DNA of 64,000 nucleotides, from positions 1,424,501-1,488,500 of the forward strand of contig NW_024881537.1 of NCBI RefSeq assembly GCF_019059575.1, given 5' to 3'. Position numbers and translations under genes: made by a program. Below are positions 46,177-58,112 of the stretch, piece after piece. The notes beneath the pieces are model-generated. The model searched no databases. It saw nothing but the letters and a program-made list of their open reading frames with translations, and was not told the DNA's origin. The DNA is from Amphibalanus amphitrite. Its lineage: Eukaryota > Arthropoda > Thecostraca > Balanomorpha > Balanidae. Each line of letters starts with the position of its first letter. Within the stretch, counting starts at the first letter, position 1.

Positions 46177-47349
46177 CCCGCGCGGGGCTGGGGTCTCCAG
46201 CCGAACGCGCGGGGCTGGGGGGGGGTAAATTTTACCCCCCCTGTTATCTCCCAAACTAATGGTCCGATTGGGAAAATTCAAACGCCAATCGAAAGCTCTC
46301 ATCACGAACTACTAAAAACATGCACTTAATTTAAAGTTTGAGGTCAAGGTCAAGGTCAGGTCAAGGGTACAAATTGCAAGTTTCTACAGTATCGGCCTTG
46401 CACCGTAGTTGCCGAAGAATGGAGTCATGGACTGAGACTGATCGCCCAAAACGTGTTCTTAGGCTACCAAGACAATATTCGTTGCATACAATATCATTCA
46501 GAGGTCAAGGTCAAGGTCAGGTCAGGTCAGGTCAGGTCACCAAAAAACAAAATATAGAAAAGGGCATGTGCGACACATGTTTTATGGGTCATTTTACTCA
46601 TAGAATTCAATAGGCACACTCAATAAGTGATATGGACCACCTCTGGATGAATTTCAGGTCGAGGTCAGGTCAAGGTCAGGTCAAGTGAGGTCAAATTTTG
46701 AAGTTGGTTTTTAAGGCCTAAAAAGGTGTCTATCTGATGCAGTTTTTCACGGCGAATCGAATGGTGCTATTTTTGTTTCCGTACGAGGTCTAGAACTTCC
46801 AAAAAAGTCATTTTTCAAAAATTTTGTGTGTCGTGACGTCATAAAATTTTGAATAACTCCCACATTTTTGAACCGATTCTTCTAAAATTTGGTATGTAGG
46901 TGCACATAGACCACTTCTCTGACATATATTCCGGTTTTTTCGATAGACTCAAAATTTTGGATTTTATAATGATTTTCCCAAAAAAGTCAGTTTTTTGAAA
47001 AAATTTAGGCCAAAATCCAAAATTTTCAAAAAACCGAGATAGCCATTTGATAGACAAAGTAGAATTACGTATAACCTTTTTTGTTACGTCTTGATTCCTT
47101 TAAAAATGAAGATGTTAGCGGCGTTTGAACTTTTGCCGTTTTTGAGGCGAAAATGGCGAACATGACGTCACTAAAACGTCAATTTCTCAAAAATTTTCCG
47201 ACGGATTTCGCTCAAATTTTCAGGGAACGTGTCAAATTGATGTAAGAAAAGGTACTGAAAGTTTGGCGGCGCTGCGCGCCGCCGTTTTTGAGATATCGCA
47301 AAAATTCGCGAGGGGGGGTAAAATTTACCCCCCCCCAGCCCCGCGCGGG
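46177..47349 (+). mobile_element. TTAA element, 1173 bp (J), CCCGCGCGGGGCTGGGG type
   Basis: 17-bp perfect TIR, TTAA at 46173-46176 and 47350-47353. Left end duplicated, then hairpin GGGGGTAAATTTTACCCCC. Right end with the GC hairpin GGCGGCGC-TGC-GCGCCGCC. AGGTCAAGGTCAGGTCA-type tandem copies at 46330-46540. Confidence 0.92.
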
Positions 47350-47353
47350 TTAA

Positions 47354-48516
47354 TGGGTCATTGGAATATTGCACACACTGCCCTTACTGTCATACTGCCG
47401 ACCGTGATCGCGATAAAAATGTCAGGGACCTCGTTAAGATGATTTGCTTGTAGTCGCAGTCAAGTTTAAGCGCTGGTGAACATCACCATTGAACCTAAAC
47501 AGAGTCGCTTAGGATAGGCAGCTATAGAAGTGTAACGACATTCCCAAGTTCAAGCTTCGGCAACTGCCTGCCGACATATCCATAAGTCTTCCTGGCTGTA
47601 CTGTGTCCCACCGTTTCGAATTAAATAAGGTAATGTCATCCCGGCGGTGCACAGCCTGCGACGGCCGTTGTTAATGACCCCCATCTGTTTTCCACCGACC
47701 GTGGCCGCCGCATCCAGGCCATCCAGGCACGGCCGGCCCGATTGGATGTCCGGTGCCCACCGAATGACAGGAGGCGGAACGGTGCGCCCCGATCCGATGA
47801 CTCTGTGACTCTGGATGGAATAACCCGTCCCGATTGGATGGCGGTGTGATGGAACGAGTGCCGGGCCGCTGGGTGGCTGTGTGCGCCGTTAGGTGGCACT
47901 GCGCAGGCGCGCTGACCCCGCTCGGTGCAGCTGTCATTGGGGTGACAGCCATGAGCCAGCAGTGCGGTGAGATCACGGCGCACAGTGGGCCAGGCGCATC
48001 AAAAAAGCGGAATTAAGTCGAAAATCAACTTCGGTGAAATTCCTGTAATTATGGGATAGAGTATTGTAAAAATGTCCAAAGTTTCCGAATAAGCAAGTTT
48101 CCTTTCCCCAATGTCAAGGCAGATAATGCTATAACGTCGCAAAGTAGGACTTACCGACTGGAGATGGAAATGACTGCTGTGTACCATTTTCCGTTCCCCC
48201 GGTTCAAAAGCTCTCAGCGTAAAATCATTAAAGTTATTCCGTACAAAATAGCTTTAAAAAACAGCCGGTATTTCTGCGCATGTTTCTCGTACTCAAGTTC
48301 CCGGGAACTATTTCATGCTTACTAGTAGCGGTGGGGTTTACAGTGCCTGTTCGGAACCGTGGTAGTGCAACGACGCAATGAATTTATATAAGGATATAAA
48401 GAAAACGTCACCGAACAACACGAAGATATTTGCTGCCTGACTTTCCTCAAGGTGTATAGCTTGCTGCCCAATGCAAATATTTTGCGCATTTTTGCGCGAA
48501 ATGGACAAATAAGGGT
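47354..48516. other. No gene recognised; contains reversed TTAATTCCGC motif
   Basis: Intron of gene 2 by position. 47974-48017 is the reversed 43-bp motif also seen at 15009 and 49334. Confidence 0.5.
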
Positions 48517-48520
48517 TTAA

Positions 48521-49170
48521 CCCTCGCCGGCATAGGCCGTTTTGCATCCCTCGACGGCACAGGGGGATGCGACCCTCCTCGCGTTTGGCCCCTAATTGAG
48601 CTAGAGCCTCGCGGAAAAAACCATCGTGTAGGTCGTCACGAGACGAAGCCAACGGTACCCGGTTTTAAGGTCATAGGTCAAATGGTGACCTCTGAGGTCA
48701 GGTCAATGGCCGAAAGTCGGGACCTGTTAGAACGTCGTATAGTGTGGCTGCTAAGGGGTTTTTCGGGATGCTGATCACGAATATCATGTTAGTTTCGATC
48801 ACAGATGATGTCTTCATGCATTTAAGCCAGGTCGGGTCAGCTCAGGTCAGGTCAACCAGTATGGGTCCTGCCGGGTATCCGTAGTAGGTGTCAACCCGCC
48901 TCTGACAGCTTCGTAACATGTTACGAAGGCACCAAAACTACTTCGTAAATGTTCAAATGGTTCCGAAATTCGAATTCAGCTCCAAAAACTAGCCCAGAAA
49001 CATGTAAAACTCGAAAAAGTGAACCGAGGTCATCGAAGGTCAATGACCTGACCTGACCTTCAGGTGACCTTTACATCCACCCTAAAGCATGGGACCAACA
49101 TCATATCACATGTTTGAACGCTTGAAACCACGAAAAGACTGCAAACGCGCGGCCAATGCGGCATAGTGCC
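48521..49170 (+). mobile_element. Truncated I-type TTAA element
   Basis: Starts CCCTCGCCGGCATAGG after TTAA (48517-48520) and matches 45140-45770 ('cctaat.gagctagagc.tcgcgga', 'gatgatgtcttcatgcattta'), then loses similarity near 49170 without a right end. Confidence 0.75.
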
Positions 49171-49333
49171 CGCCTGTCCCAGGCATATGTGCAGCGCAGA
49201 AATTAAATAATGACGTCATAGGTCAGCGACCTAGCGTAACCAATCAAATTTGAAAATGGATATCGGATTCGGCTTTAGCATGATATTTTACCCTGTAACG
49301 AATCATTTTTGGCACCGCAACTGTGCTCATTGA

Positions 49334-49377
49334 TTTAATTCCGCTTTTTTGAAGCGCCTGGCCCACTGTGCGGCGGT
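49334..49377 (+). repeat. Third copy of the TTAATTCCGC motif
   Basis: About 40 of 43 bases match the copy at 15009. Again begins at TTAA. Confidence 0.65.
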
Positions 49378-50020
49378 CGCCTACTGGTGATTCATGCTGG
49401 TGTCTCCGAGTCTGCCGGGGTTCGGCGGAGATTTAGTGGACCGTGATGTGCCGCTGGCTTCGGTTAGGTTATCTCCGCTGAAAACTGTCGGTACTGATGT
49501 CCATTGCCAGTGCCCACGGAATGTATTGGTGGTGTTCAGCCAGCAGCCTCACCTAATTCTCATGGTCAGGCCGTATCAGTGTCTGCTAGTCGGCAGTATG
49601 CCTGCGTAATTCCGTTCCACTGTAACGCCTGTCCGTCTTCGTTCCTCTGCTAGGCCTGCATGCGCAACTCCACCCCTTCCAGACTGTGTAGCTAATTGAA
49701 TGCTTCAGCGATTCTGAAGAGGAGCATGCGAATCTCTACACCGACTTCCCCTTGTAATTTTGCAAAGGTCCGTGCGACCCATCGACGATCCGTATCGTGT
49801 AACTCCGGTCTGGTTTGTCCACTGATTTTCGTGCTGTCGTGTAGGTATCCCTGGTGGGGTTTAGCCCTTCCTTTTTTCAGATCCCGTCGAAGGAGGTCTT
49901 GGAAGCATCTGGTCACGCAGTATGCGACCTGATGACTCGAGCTGGACCACCCCCTCCCCCTCCCCGATCGGAGGGGGCGTGCGTGCACTCCGAGCGACCC
50001 ACCTAATGGGGGGGGGGGGG
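49378..50020. other. No gene recognised
   Basis: Mixed-composition sequence. Short frames only, without splice-compatible coding signal. Confidence 0.45.
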
Positions 50021-50029
50021 GACTCACCC

Positions 50030-50440
50030 GGCTACCTAGGCCGGATACAGCCGGGAGTAGCTGTATCCGACCGGGTCCCTCTCGGAAACTCACTGGCTAG
50101 ATGGGTCCTTCTCACAGGATGGGCCAGCTGTATCGGGCTGGGCCCCTGCCGGAAACTCACTGGATCCTTCTCGGGACTGACTATCCGGCTGACTACTCCC
50201 GGCTGAAGCCGTGAATTTCCCCCTCCCCCGGAAACTCACTGCCTGACTCGGTCCTTTCTGGGACTGACTGTATCCGGCTGGCTGTCTCCCGGAAACTCAC
50301 TGGTGCCTGGGCTTATTAATGAGACTGGGAGTGGCTGTATCCGGCTGGGTCCCTCTCGGAAACTCACCGGTGCCTGCGCTCATCACTGAGGCTGGAGTGG
50401 CTGCTTCAGGCTGGGCTTCTCCTCCGGAAGCCCGCTGACT
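50030..50440. repeat. Degenerate tandem repeat with CTCGGAAACTCACTGG
   Basis: Five to six units of 55-100 bp built from 'agctgtatccggctgggtccctctcggaaactcactgg'-like sequence. Confidence 0.8.
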
Positions 50441-53440
50441 ATCCAGACATGTCTGACTGGGCGCCTCCCAGTGCTGCGTCCGTTATTAGGTGGCTCTGCT
50501 GGTCCGCGAGTCCTCCCAGCGACTCGACGTTATTAGGTGCAGCTCAGTGCTGCGCTGGTCCCGGTGTCACGCTCATCACTCGCTGCCTGATCAGACGGGG
50601 ATGAACCGCTCACCGAGTCACTGTAACACGCACTCTGCTGCTGCACTGGTTCACAATGGAACAAGTGTGGCAATGTGTTGTTACCAACAGTGTGATGGTT
50701 CAACTCATCTGCTATTACAATGAATTCCATAGAATGTTAAGGCAGCCTGGTGCAACCCTTCATACGGGTGTTTTCGTAAATGGAAAAGATAGTTGTACGG
50801 CAATCATGTTTTGCGGATTTTCCGGCATTTACTAAATTGGATTTCACTTTTTTTCTGAGATTGCAGCTGGTATGTCGACCAATACGACCTTTGTTGTCCT
50901 CTTTGTCCATGCTGCCGCACCACCGCCGCTGGATTTTTAGTGTTTCCATTCTGCTTTTCTGTTTGCTATTCGGCCCCGAAGCAGCGCAGAATGAAAATGG
51001 GCACCAGGGTCTGAAGAAGAAACAAAAAGACTTCTTGGAGTAGTTTGACTTTACGTAAAATGTTCGAGGTTGAAATCTACGAAAGCGATTCACAGATTAG
51101 TGAATTCCTACCGTTGTGATATCGAGCCTGGTGAACTTTTTTTTTGCGCCACATTTGATATGTCAGGTTTTGCCGGTGTTTTATTATCGCCTGCAGACGG
51201 GGGAGGGGTGAGGGGACTCCGTGTGAGGCGGGGCACGTCCCTCCAAATGGTAGCACGTGCCGGCCCTGCACTGAGCCGGCTGGCGGCGCTGGCACGGCCC
51301 GGCTAATGCTCCTCCCGGCCGGGCGGGCAGCCCGGCACGATTTCACCCTACGGGAGCGGCTCGGATAATCCAGTAACGCCAACGTACGAGAGGCGGACGG
51401 CCGCATGCAGCAGTATAATATCAATGATAGGGTGGGTAATAGGATTATTGCGATGTGCCGCTGCCGTTAAATTTGTATTTTCGTATCAGGTGGTGGATGT
51501 GCGCATTCCAAACCTTTGAACTCATGCTTGAAATGGATGGCAGCGTTACGGCCGTTTGCTCCACTGCAGTGTGTCTATTATTGACTGAAATGGGCAGTTG
51601 GGCTTAAATTGTTGAAACAATTCAATTTTATTGGCCGTCCTGTGCAATGTTCAATTGTGCTCCCTTTTTAATACTTAACAACCCGTTATATGGTGGGATC
51701 ATGCTCCGTATTTTGTTACGATTTATGAAGCCTATGAAATATGCAATATGCAATATGCATGGATGTTATTTCCAATATATTTTGCGTGCAAATGTCCTAG
51801 CGAATGCCCAATTAAAGTTTTCTCATTAGTGAAATGCCATCGATTCAGCTATACCCAATACCGACAGGGTTCTCTGGGTAAACGGCCATGGCCACTGCGT
51901 TAGCTGCCGTTCCGTACTGCACCTGCTCGTAGAATGACGCTGCATTATTCGAGCTGCACGCGCGATCGGCCCGTTCGGAGGCCGGCGCCGCGCCGCCGCG
52001 CCGTGCTATGGCCGTCGGGCGTGCTCCCTACGGCCCGGGAACGGCGGGCCGCGCGGCACGGCACTGGGCGGACCGTCAGACGGGGCAGGGCGAGAGCGGC
52101 GGCCCTGAGTTCACACGGCCCGCGGGAGGGCGTGGAGCGGGGCCTCGTGATGGGAAGTACAGGTGAAATGAGAATTGAGCGAGAGCACTGCTTTGCGCCG
52201 GTCTGATGTAAAGAACCAGGGTGGTCGGGAATACGACGCGGCATCTATGAAATGGGTTACCATTTGCTCAATAGTATGATCTGAGACCGATGGAGTGCTG
52301 AGTTCACACGGGATCAAACTCTCCATGATAGCCATGATATCTCATTTTTCAGTCGCGTCCAAACCGCTACGTTTGAAATGTGCTGACGATACTGATGATG
52401 GATATGCTACGATATGCCCCAGACCGATATTTTCGCCAAGTCCGCTACATAAATTACTTTGAAATCCTGCAAATCCTTCCGTTCAGTTGTGAGATGCTCT
52501 AGTCACTTTGGTCTCTGGACGGTTGATGAAAAATGCATTTTGATGGACATCATTTCCTGTATTCCGTATAAACATTGATTTATTAGAAGTATTTTTCGTT
52601 GACTTATTTTATGCTTCTTTTAAGTATTGGACCATGGTCTGACATTACCATTTATGGATCTGTCTCATTCAATGCCTAATGGCATCTGGATAATAAGTTT
52701 CATTACCATTTCGCCATTCTCCCAACGGTAACCTCATTTCGCAGTTGCGTAACGGGAGTCGATCTGCACTGACCTGTCGCTGTATCGACCGCGGTTCGCC
52801 TGAAATTCGCTCATTTACCAACGCCGGCCGTTCCTTTCATCTGGCGCCAGCCTCCTGCATGTACAGTGGACCGTAACGGCCAATCCTGTATGGAAATCAG
52901 GAGTGAATCCTAATTCTGACATTATCTCACAAACAGCGACTGATGCGATTGGCTTTCCCTAATTGAGCACATGTCTCGTTCTGAGCACACGTTTCGTTCT
53001 AGTCAACATGTCCTGGGAGCATCCTCCATATACAGGCCGGCTTTACCTAATGCTGGCCGCCGCTGGACGTGGAGGTCGATGGCTGCTTCCTTGCACCGGG
53101 TTCAGATTATAGAATCCTTGGCTGCCATAGGAAGGTAGCCACTTTTACGGAAGATTTACCCACCGGCAAGGCGATTTGGATAAGCGTGACCTGCGTTTCG
53201 ATTGAATAAATGAATTAAATGAAGTAAGTGGTTCCCTGCGGAATCCCAAGGCAGATGACCTTTTGTTCATCTTCAGCCGTAACTCCTGTGCTTGGAATGT
53301 ATCAGTCTGAAGCCGGGTTACAGACGACTCGATCTCCCCGTCAGTCAGCTGATGTCTGGCGTTACTGTGCATATTTTGTGTGGGTGGTTGGAGGAGGGGA
53401 TATTACTCCTTCTCTCCATCTCCATCTCCATTTCCATCTC
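50441..53440. other. No gene recognised (intron of gene 2 by position)
   Basis: Frames here are short and lack flanking splice signals. 51945-52160 is markedly GC-rich (runs of CGCCGCGCC) and could be a CpG island or unrecognised exon; nothing further can be supported. Confidence 0.4.
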
Positions 53441-53441
53441 C

Positions 53442-53537
<96 letters not shown>

Positions 53538-53660
53538 GTCTCTGTCTCTGTCTCTGTCTCTGTCTCTCTATCTCTATCTCTCTATCTCTCTATCTCTCTA
53601 TCTCTCTATCTCTCTATCTCTCTATCTCTCTCTATCTCTCTCGCTCTCTTGCTCGCTCGC
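53441..53660 (+). repeat. Long (CT)n microsatellite with TGTCTC and TATCTC blocks
   Basis: About 90 bp of pure TC, then TCTGTC and TCTATC variants. Lies 180 bp upstream of the acceptor at 53840. The Ser/Leu ORFs in it are artefacts. Confidence 0.97.
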
Positions 53661-53840
53661 TGTCTGTGGTTTGTTTTGATGTCAGGTACCGGAATCATGT
53701 ATCATACGACGTTACATACCTTGCAAGTGATTGTTGTCAGTGTTTACCTGTTGCTCTTCAGTAGTTTTAGTTCGCTTATTTTTGTTTTTGGGAGAATTTC
53801 GCTTTTACTCATTTTACAATTCGGTATCTACTGATTTCAG

Positions 53841-54397
53841 AGAGCGCTAGTGAACAGCGCAAGAGAGAGGGAACATACTTGAAGAAGAAGAAGAAGGGGA
53901 CGTTGGCGGCTCAGGCACCTGCCTCCAGCGCATGTGCCCAGACATCTACCCAGACATCTACCCAGACATCCACCCAGACATCCACCCAGACATCTACCCA
54001 GACATCCACCCAGCCAGCCGGCCAGAGACCCGTGGAGGCAGCTTTACAGCCCGCTCAACAAACACCTACACAGCCAGTGGTACAGAGATCTGCGGAGTCA
54101 CCTGCCGCGCAGCCAGCTGCCCCCACACCTGGGCGGATATCTGCCGAGGAGTCTGTGGCCGCCACCCGTCCGGAGCAGCGGTCAGAGCTGGGGCTGGCGG
54201 CCCCGGGAACCTGCGAGCCGTGCCTTGCCGACCCCTGCGGCAGCATCTCCTCCCGTGGAGGGTCTCCTGCTGGCCCGCCCGCGGTCGCGTCTGATCAGGC
54301 AGGAGTCGCCGCGGCGCCCTCCTTCCGTCCGTTCGCCACCCGAGCCGCGGGCGCCCCGCGCACCTACTCACGAAAACGCCCGCTGCCGCAGCAGTGA
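53841..54397 (+). CDS. Candidate last exon of the SNAPC2-like gene
   Basis: Acceptor CTACTGATTTCAG|AG. The two bases AG complete the G left by the exon ending at 42698, so the frame joins correctly across an 11-kb intron. It encodes a basic start (YLKKKKKG), six QTST repeats, then Pro/Ala/Gln-rich disordered sequence, ending TYSRKRPLPQQ at TGA 54395-54397. Summed with the other five exons the protein would be 479 aa (human SNAPC2 is about 334). The link rests on phase and position only; it could belong to another gene. Confidence 0.45.
53939..54010 (+). repeat. 12-bp coding tandem repeat, six units
   Basis: CAGACATC(T/C)ACC x6, in frame as QTST. The length is divisible by three, so unit changes keep the frame. 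Confidence 0.9.
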
Positions 54398-54587
54398 GGC
54401 GGCCACCGGCGCGGCGCGGCCTCGAGCTGACCCGAGCTCGGCCCCGTGGTGACATGCGAGTGGAGGGTGTGTCACTGAGGCGGACTCAGAAAACAGTCTG
54501 AGCTTGGATTATCGGAGATGGGGGGATGTCTTGTTACCTACGTGAGAGACCCCTGGATAGTCATTCACGGAACAACACGTGAAATCT

Positions 54588-54687
54588 GATGGCCAATAGT
54601 TGCAAACCAAAATGGTAATTAAAATCTAAATCTTTTTCTTTATCATTTTTTATTTTTTATCATTTTGGTTTGCAACTATTGGCCATC
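54588..54687. repeat. 27-bp perfect inverted repeat, 46-nt loop
   Basis: Arms 54588-54614 and 54661-54687 (GATGGCCAATAGTTGCAAAC and 7 more bases). AT-rich loop. About 190 bp after the predicted stop, so possibly in the 3' UTR. Either a tiny MITE or an RNA hairpin. Confidence 0.8.
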
Positions 54688-54689
54688 AT

Positions 54690-57605
54690 ATTTTATAAAT
54701 ATGTCTAACAATACCGAACAACACGTGACTTGGGCAGCGCATACCGCCCTCGTGGCTCAGAATAGGATAAGTGCACTTCAGGAGTCTGATCTGATTGTTT
54801 TTGCGTTCTCTCGGCGAGTGTGTGGTCAAAGCATCTGGCTGTTCCGCGGAGTGGTGGTATTAGCGGCGCTCTGGGCCGGCGGACAGTGCCGTTGATCGTC
54901 TGTATCAGGTGCGGCGCTGTGATAGGGCTGTTCGCAGCGCCGGGACCGTGGCCGGCGTGTGGATCTGTCGGGGGGGGGGGGGGGGATCGACACGGGTCGC
55001 CGGCCGGCAGCGGGTGATGGGCCAGTGCCGCGGCGGCCGGCCGTATTAGGCGGGCTCTCGGAGACTGACCGAGAGCTAACGGAACGGCCAGTGTCATTGA
55101 TCTCAGCCGCACGTCACTGCCGCCTTCAGGCCCGGCGTCTGTCGAGAATGGGGTGTGTCTGCTTCGAACGGCGCCGCCACTCACGGGTGTCTGTGATAAA
55201 ACCCGCCCGCTACTGCAGCGCAGCCGACGGGTGCCCAATGTGAACGACTGAAGTCTGGTGTTAACTGTGCGGCAGTCTGTGATTTGGACCGTGCTCCGCG
55301 TCCCAGGCAGAGCGCCGGGGACCTGTCTGATGTGATACACGATACCTGCCGGCAAGACCGATTTAGTGTCCGCCACCGCCTTCTAGGAACACTGAGACTG
55401 GTGCGGCGTTTTCCGGTCTGTCAACCTGTGTTTGGTGACCTTCTCGCTTTTGATCTTCTCCGCACGTTGTTGCTCGTGTGCTAGGCAGTCAGCTAGCCGC
55501 GTGACCGACTGCGTCACTAAGTGCCCTGTTTCAGTGTTCAGTAGGTATGCCTTGTTTCGAGCTGTGTTAGAGCCATTGTCAGGCTGTGACACCCAAACTG
55601 CCCCCGTGTCAGCCTGTTGCCTAGTGTGTGGGATAGGCAGGTTGACGCACCTCTATAGTGTATCGCCTCTTTCGGGCATTGTCCGTTCATGTCGCGTTCT
55701 GATGAGGCGGTAATGCCGTGGACCGAGTGTGGTTCCGTAATGTTCATTTGTAGTCTGATCATTGAGCCTTGTGTCATACCTCGCTGAAAATAAAGTCAAG
55801 AAGCAACGTGTATCCTACTGCTGCGTTTATATTGATGGACTATGCCTTTATGCCTTTAGATTGCATCTTGAACGCAGGAACTTACGAAGGGAAGCCGGAG
55901 ATGCATTTTGCTGCCATGTGAAGGAGACGCTTTATTCACAACGACCAAAATCGATAAAGATTCTTAATGATTGTTCCATTAACGAGGTTAGTCAACAACG
56001 CAGAACGTTAACTGGCATGCACTGAGAGCCTCCCCCACTGCCCCGGGCTCTGCCCCCTTTCCCCGGCAGGATAGACACCCTAGTCACCGGGACACCATAG
56101 GCACCCTCGCTGTCACGCGGCGCAGCGCGTGCGGTGCCAACCGTATCACACCGGTGTATTCCAGTGACTGATATGAACCGGGGCGGCCCGGGCTGCGCCA
56201 GATTGGTCGTCTTCACGGGCCCTGACTGAGAACGAGACCGGGGGAATTGCAAATTCAGTATCGGCCTGGTCCAATGCTGGGCGTATGGCGCCACCCGTTA
56301 GCCCATTCCACACTTTCGCGGCAGAGCGAGGGTTGAGGCGACCCCGACACACTAACTGTACAGCGCGGCATTTGATAAAGTCGCGGCAGGAGCAGCGCCG
56401 TGCCGTGCCGCCGCGGCGCTTCACTGGGGCGTAGACTGTCCCACATCACACACCGGCGCTGCGGCTCAGCCTACCTCGCAGTCACGCTCGGACGCCGGGA
56501 CCCAGCACGCCGAGTTCGGCTGTCCCCGTCGCATTGCTATCGCTTTGGTGGCCTGAGAACCTGTCACTTGAGATCGTTTGACTGGTGCGTTTCTGATGCA
56601 TTCTAAAATGGCCCAATCGAAAATGAATGGTGCTACCAACGAATGCGGGCGTGAGCTCATTACACGAAGTTCTGCGTGGCGCACACCTTGTTCGGTTCCA
56701 CAGCACCGCGCCGGTCAGTTCCGCGTCCATATCACACCGATCTGTCACCATGGTAACCGCTCAAGGTCAGACCCGGCGGCCGGCTGCTGCCGCCGGAGCT
56801 GGCGGTGCGACGGGTGGCCAGGCCGGTGCAGATTTGTCAGAAGTCTGTCTAATAGTGCCCGTAGAAGAATCACTTGAATAGTTGACTCTGGAACAGAAAA
56901 TTAGAAATTAATTACAGAGCGAATATGAAACCAGGCAATCTCGTAGGCAGGTTTAACTTGGAACTACGGTTACTTTCTGTGCAGTGTGCTTCATTAAATT
57001 CTTAGGGCCATTGTTAAGTGGACGTGGGACACTTGGACCTTTTGATACTGACACGTTAGTAGGAGCGACACTCCTCCATTGACTGGCTATGTAGTGCAGA
57101 AAATCGACAGACGAGCACGCAACATTGCATTTGTCTACTTACGAAGTAAGTGAATACACATTACACATCCCGACCACGGACCAAAAGTAACACAGCATTT
57201 CCCTTTTTGTTCGATGCAACTGCTATGGTTTATCGCATGATGAAAGTTCTCAAGTCGTCGCGGTCGAGTCCATGACCACCGTCTGGCCAGCCAAGATATC
57301 AGGCCAGGGGCGACATAGCAATGACTTATACCTAAAGCGCAGATCATTATGTAATCTAATGTCGTCTGCCGCCTTGAAAAAAGAGCCGCTGCATTCCAAA
57401 GGATAGTTCTTGTGGTAGGTAGATAGGTAGGTATGTATATACCGGGGCAGCACGAACAGAAAACCCGTGCCGAGACGACGTAGAGCGTCTGGGCACACCA
57501 AACCGGCTGGTAAGACATGGGCTAGGTTCCTCAAGGGGAAATGACTGTGCTGCCGGCCGGCCATTGCAATACCTAATGCATGTTGGATGGCCGATGGAGG
57601 ACAAC
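54690..57605. other. No gene recognised
   Basis: Some GC-rich stretches and short frames, with no splice-consistent coding signal. Possible 3' UTR and downstream region of gene 2. Confidence 0.4.
55789..55794 (+). promoter_or_regulatory. AATAAA, possible polyadenylation signal
   Basis: Canonical hexamer 1.4 kb after the predicted stop at 54397. A single hexamer is weak evidence. Confidence 0.25.
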
Positions 57606-57609
57606 ACTT

Positions 57610-57780
57610 ATCGCAACTGTGTCACGAACCAGGTGACTCGTGTCGTGTCAGACCCGTGTCGTGTCACGGACCAATGACCAGATGACCCGTGTCGTGTCAC
57701 GGACCAGATGACCCGTGCCGTGTCACGGGACCAGATGACCCGTGTCGTGTCACAGCCAGCCCGTGCCGAGTCACAACCAA
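57610..57780. repeat. Minisatellite, GTGTCACGGACCAGATGACCC type
   Basis: Five to six ~26-bp degenerate units. Confidence 0.85.
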
Positions 57781-58112
57781 CACGTGTTGTGCACGGTCTC
57801 CATCAGATGTGGCTGCGGTGACACTTGGCGGTCGGCGTGCCTTCAACAGACAGTAGGTGGTAGACACGCCATACGGCCTCTGTGACACCGTCTTTTCGTG
57901 TTTGGGGTCCACAGGGGTGTGTTTGATGCCCAGCTAACTGTCCGGAAGGCCAGCTGACGAAGGAGCCCGGTTAATTAGCCTTGAGCAATGTGGACCGAGA
58001 CCAGCTCCGGCCTCCGACATCGCTGCCAATTATTGATTACCCGAGCGAATTGCCCACTCGTAAAATCACGGGCTGGCGGTTCTATTCAGCCCACGGAATC
58101 TAAGAACAATTA

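Noticed and set aside
53228-53834. ORFs of repeated Ser-Leu
   Set aside because: Translation of the (CT)n microsatellite.
53932-54452. Other-frame ORFs (PDIYPDIHPD and RHLPRHPP repeats)
   Set aside because: Alternative frames of the 12-bp coding repeat. The frame chosen is the one that joins in phase with the upstream exon.
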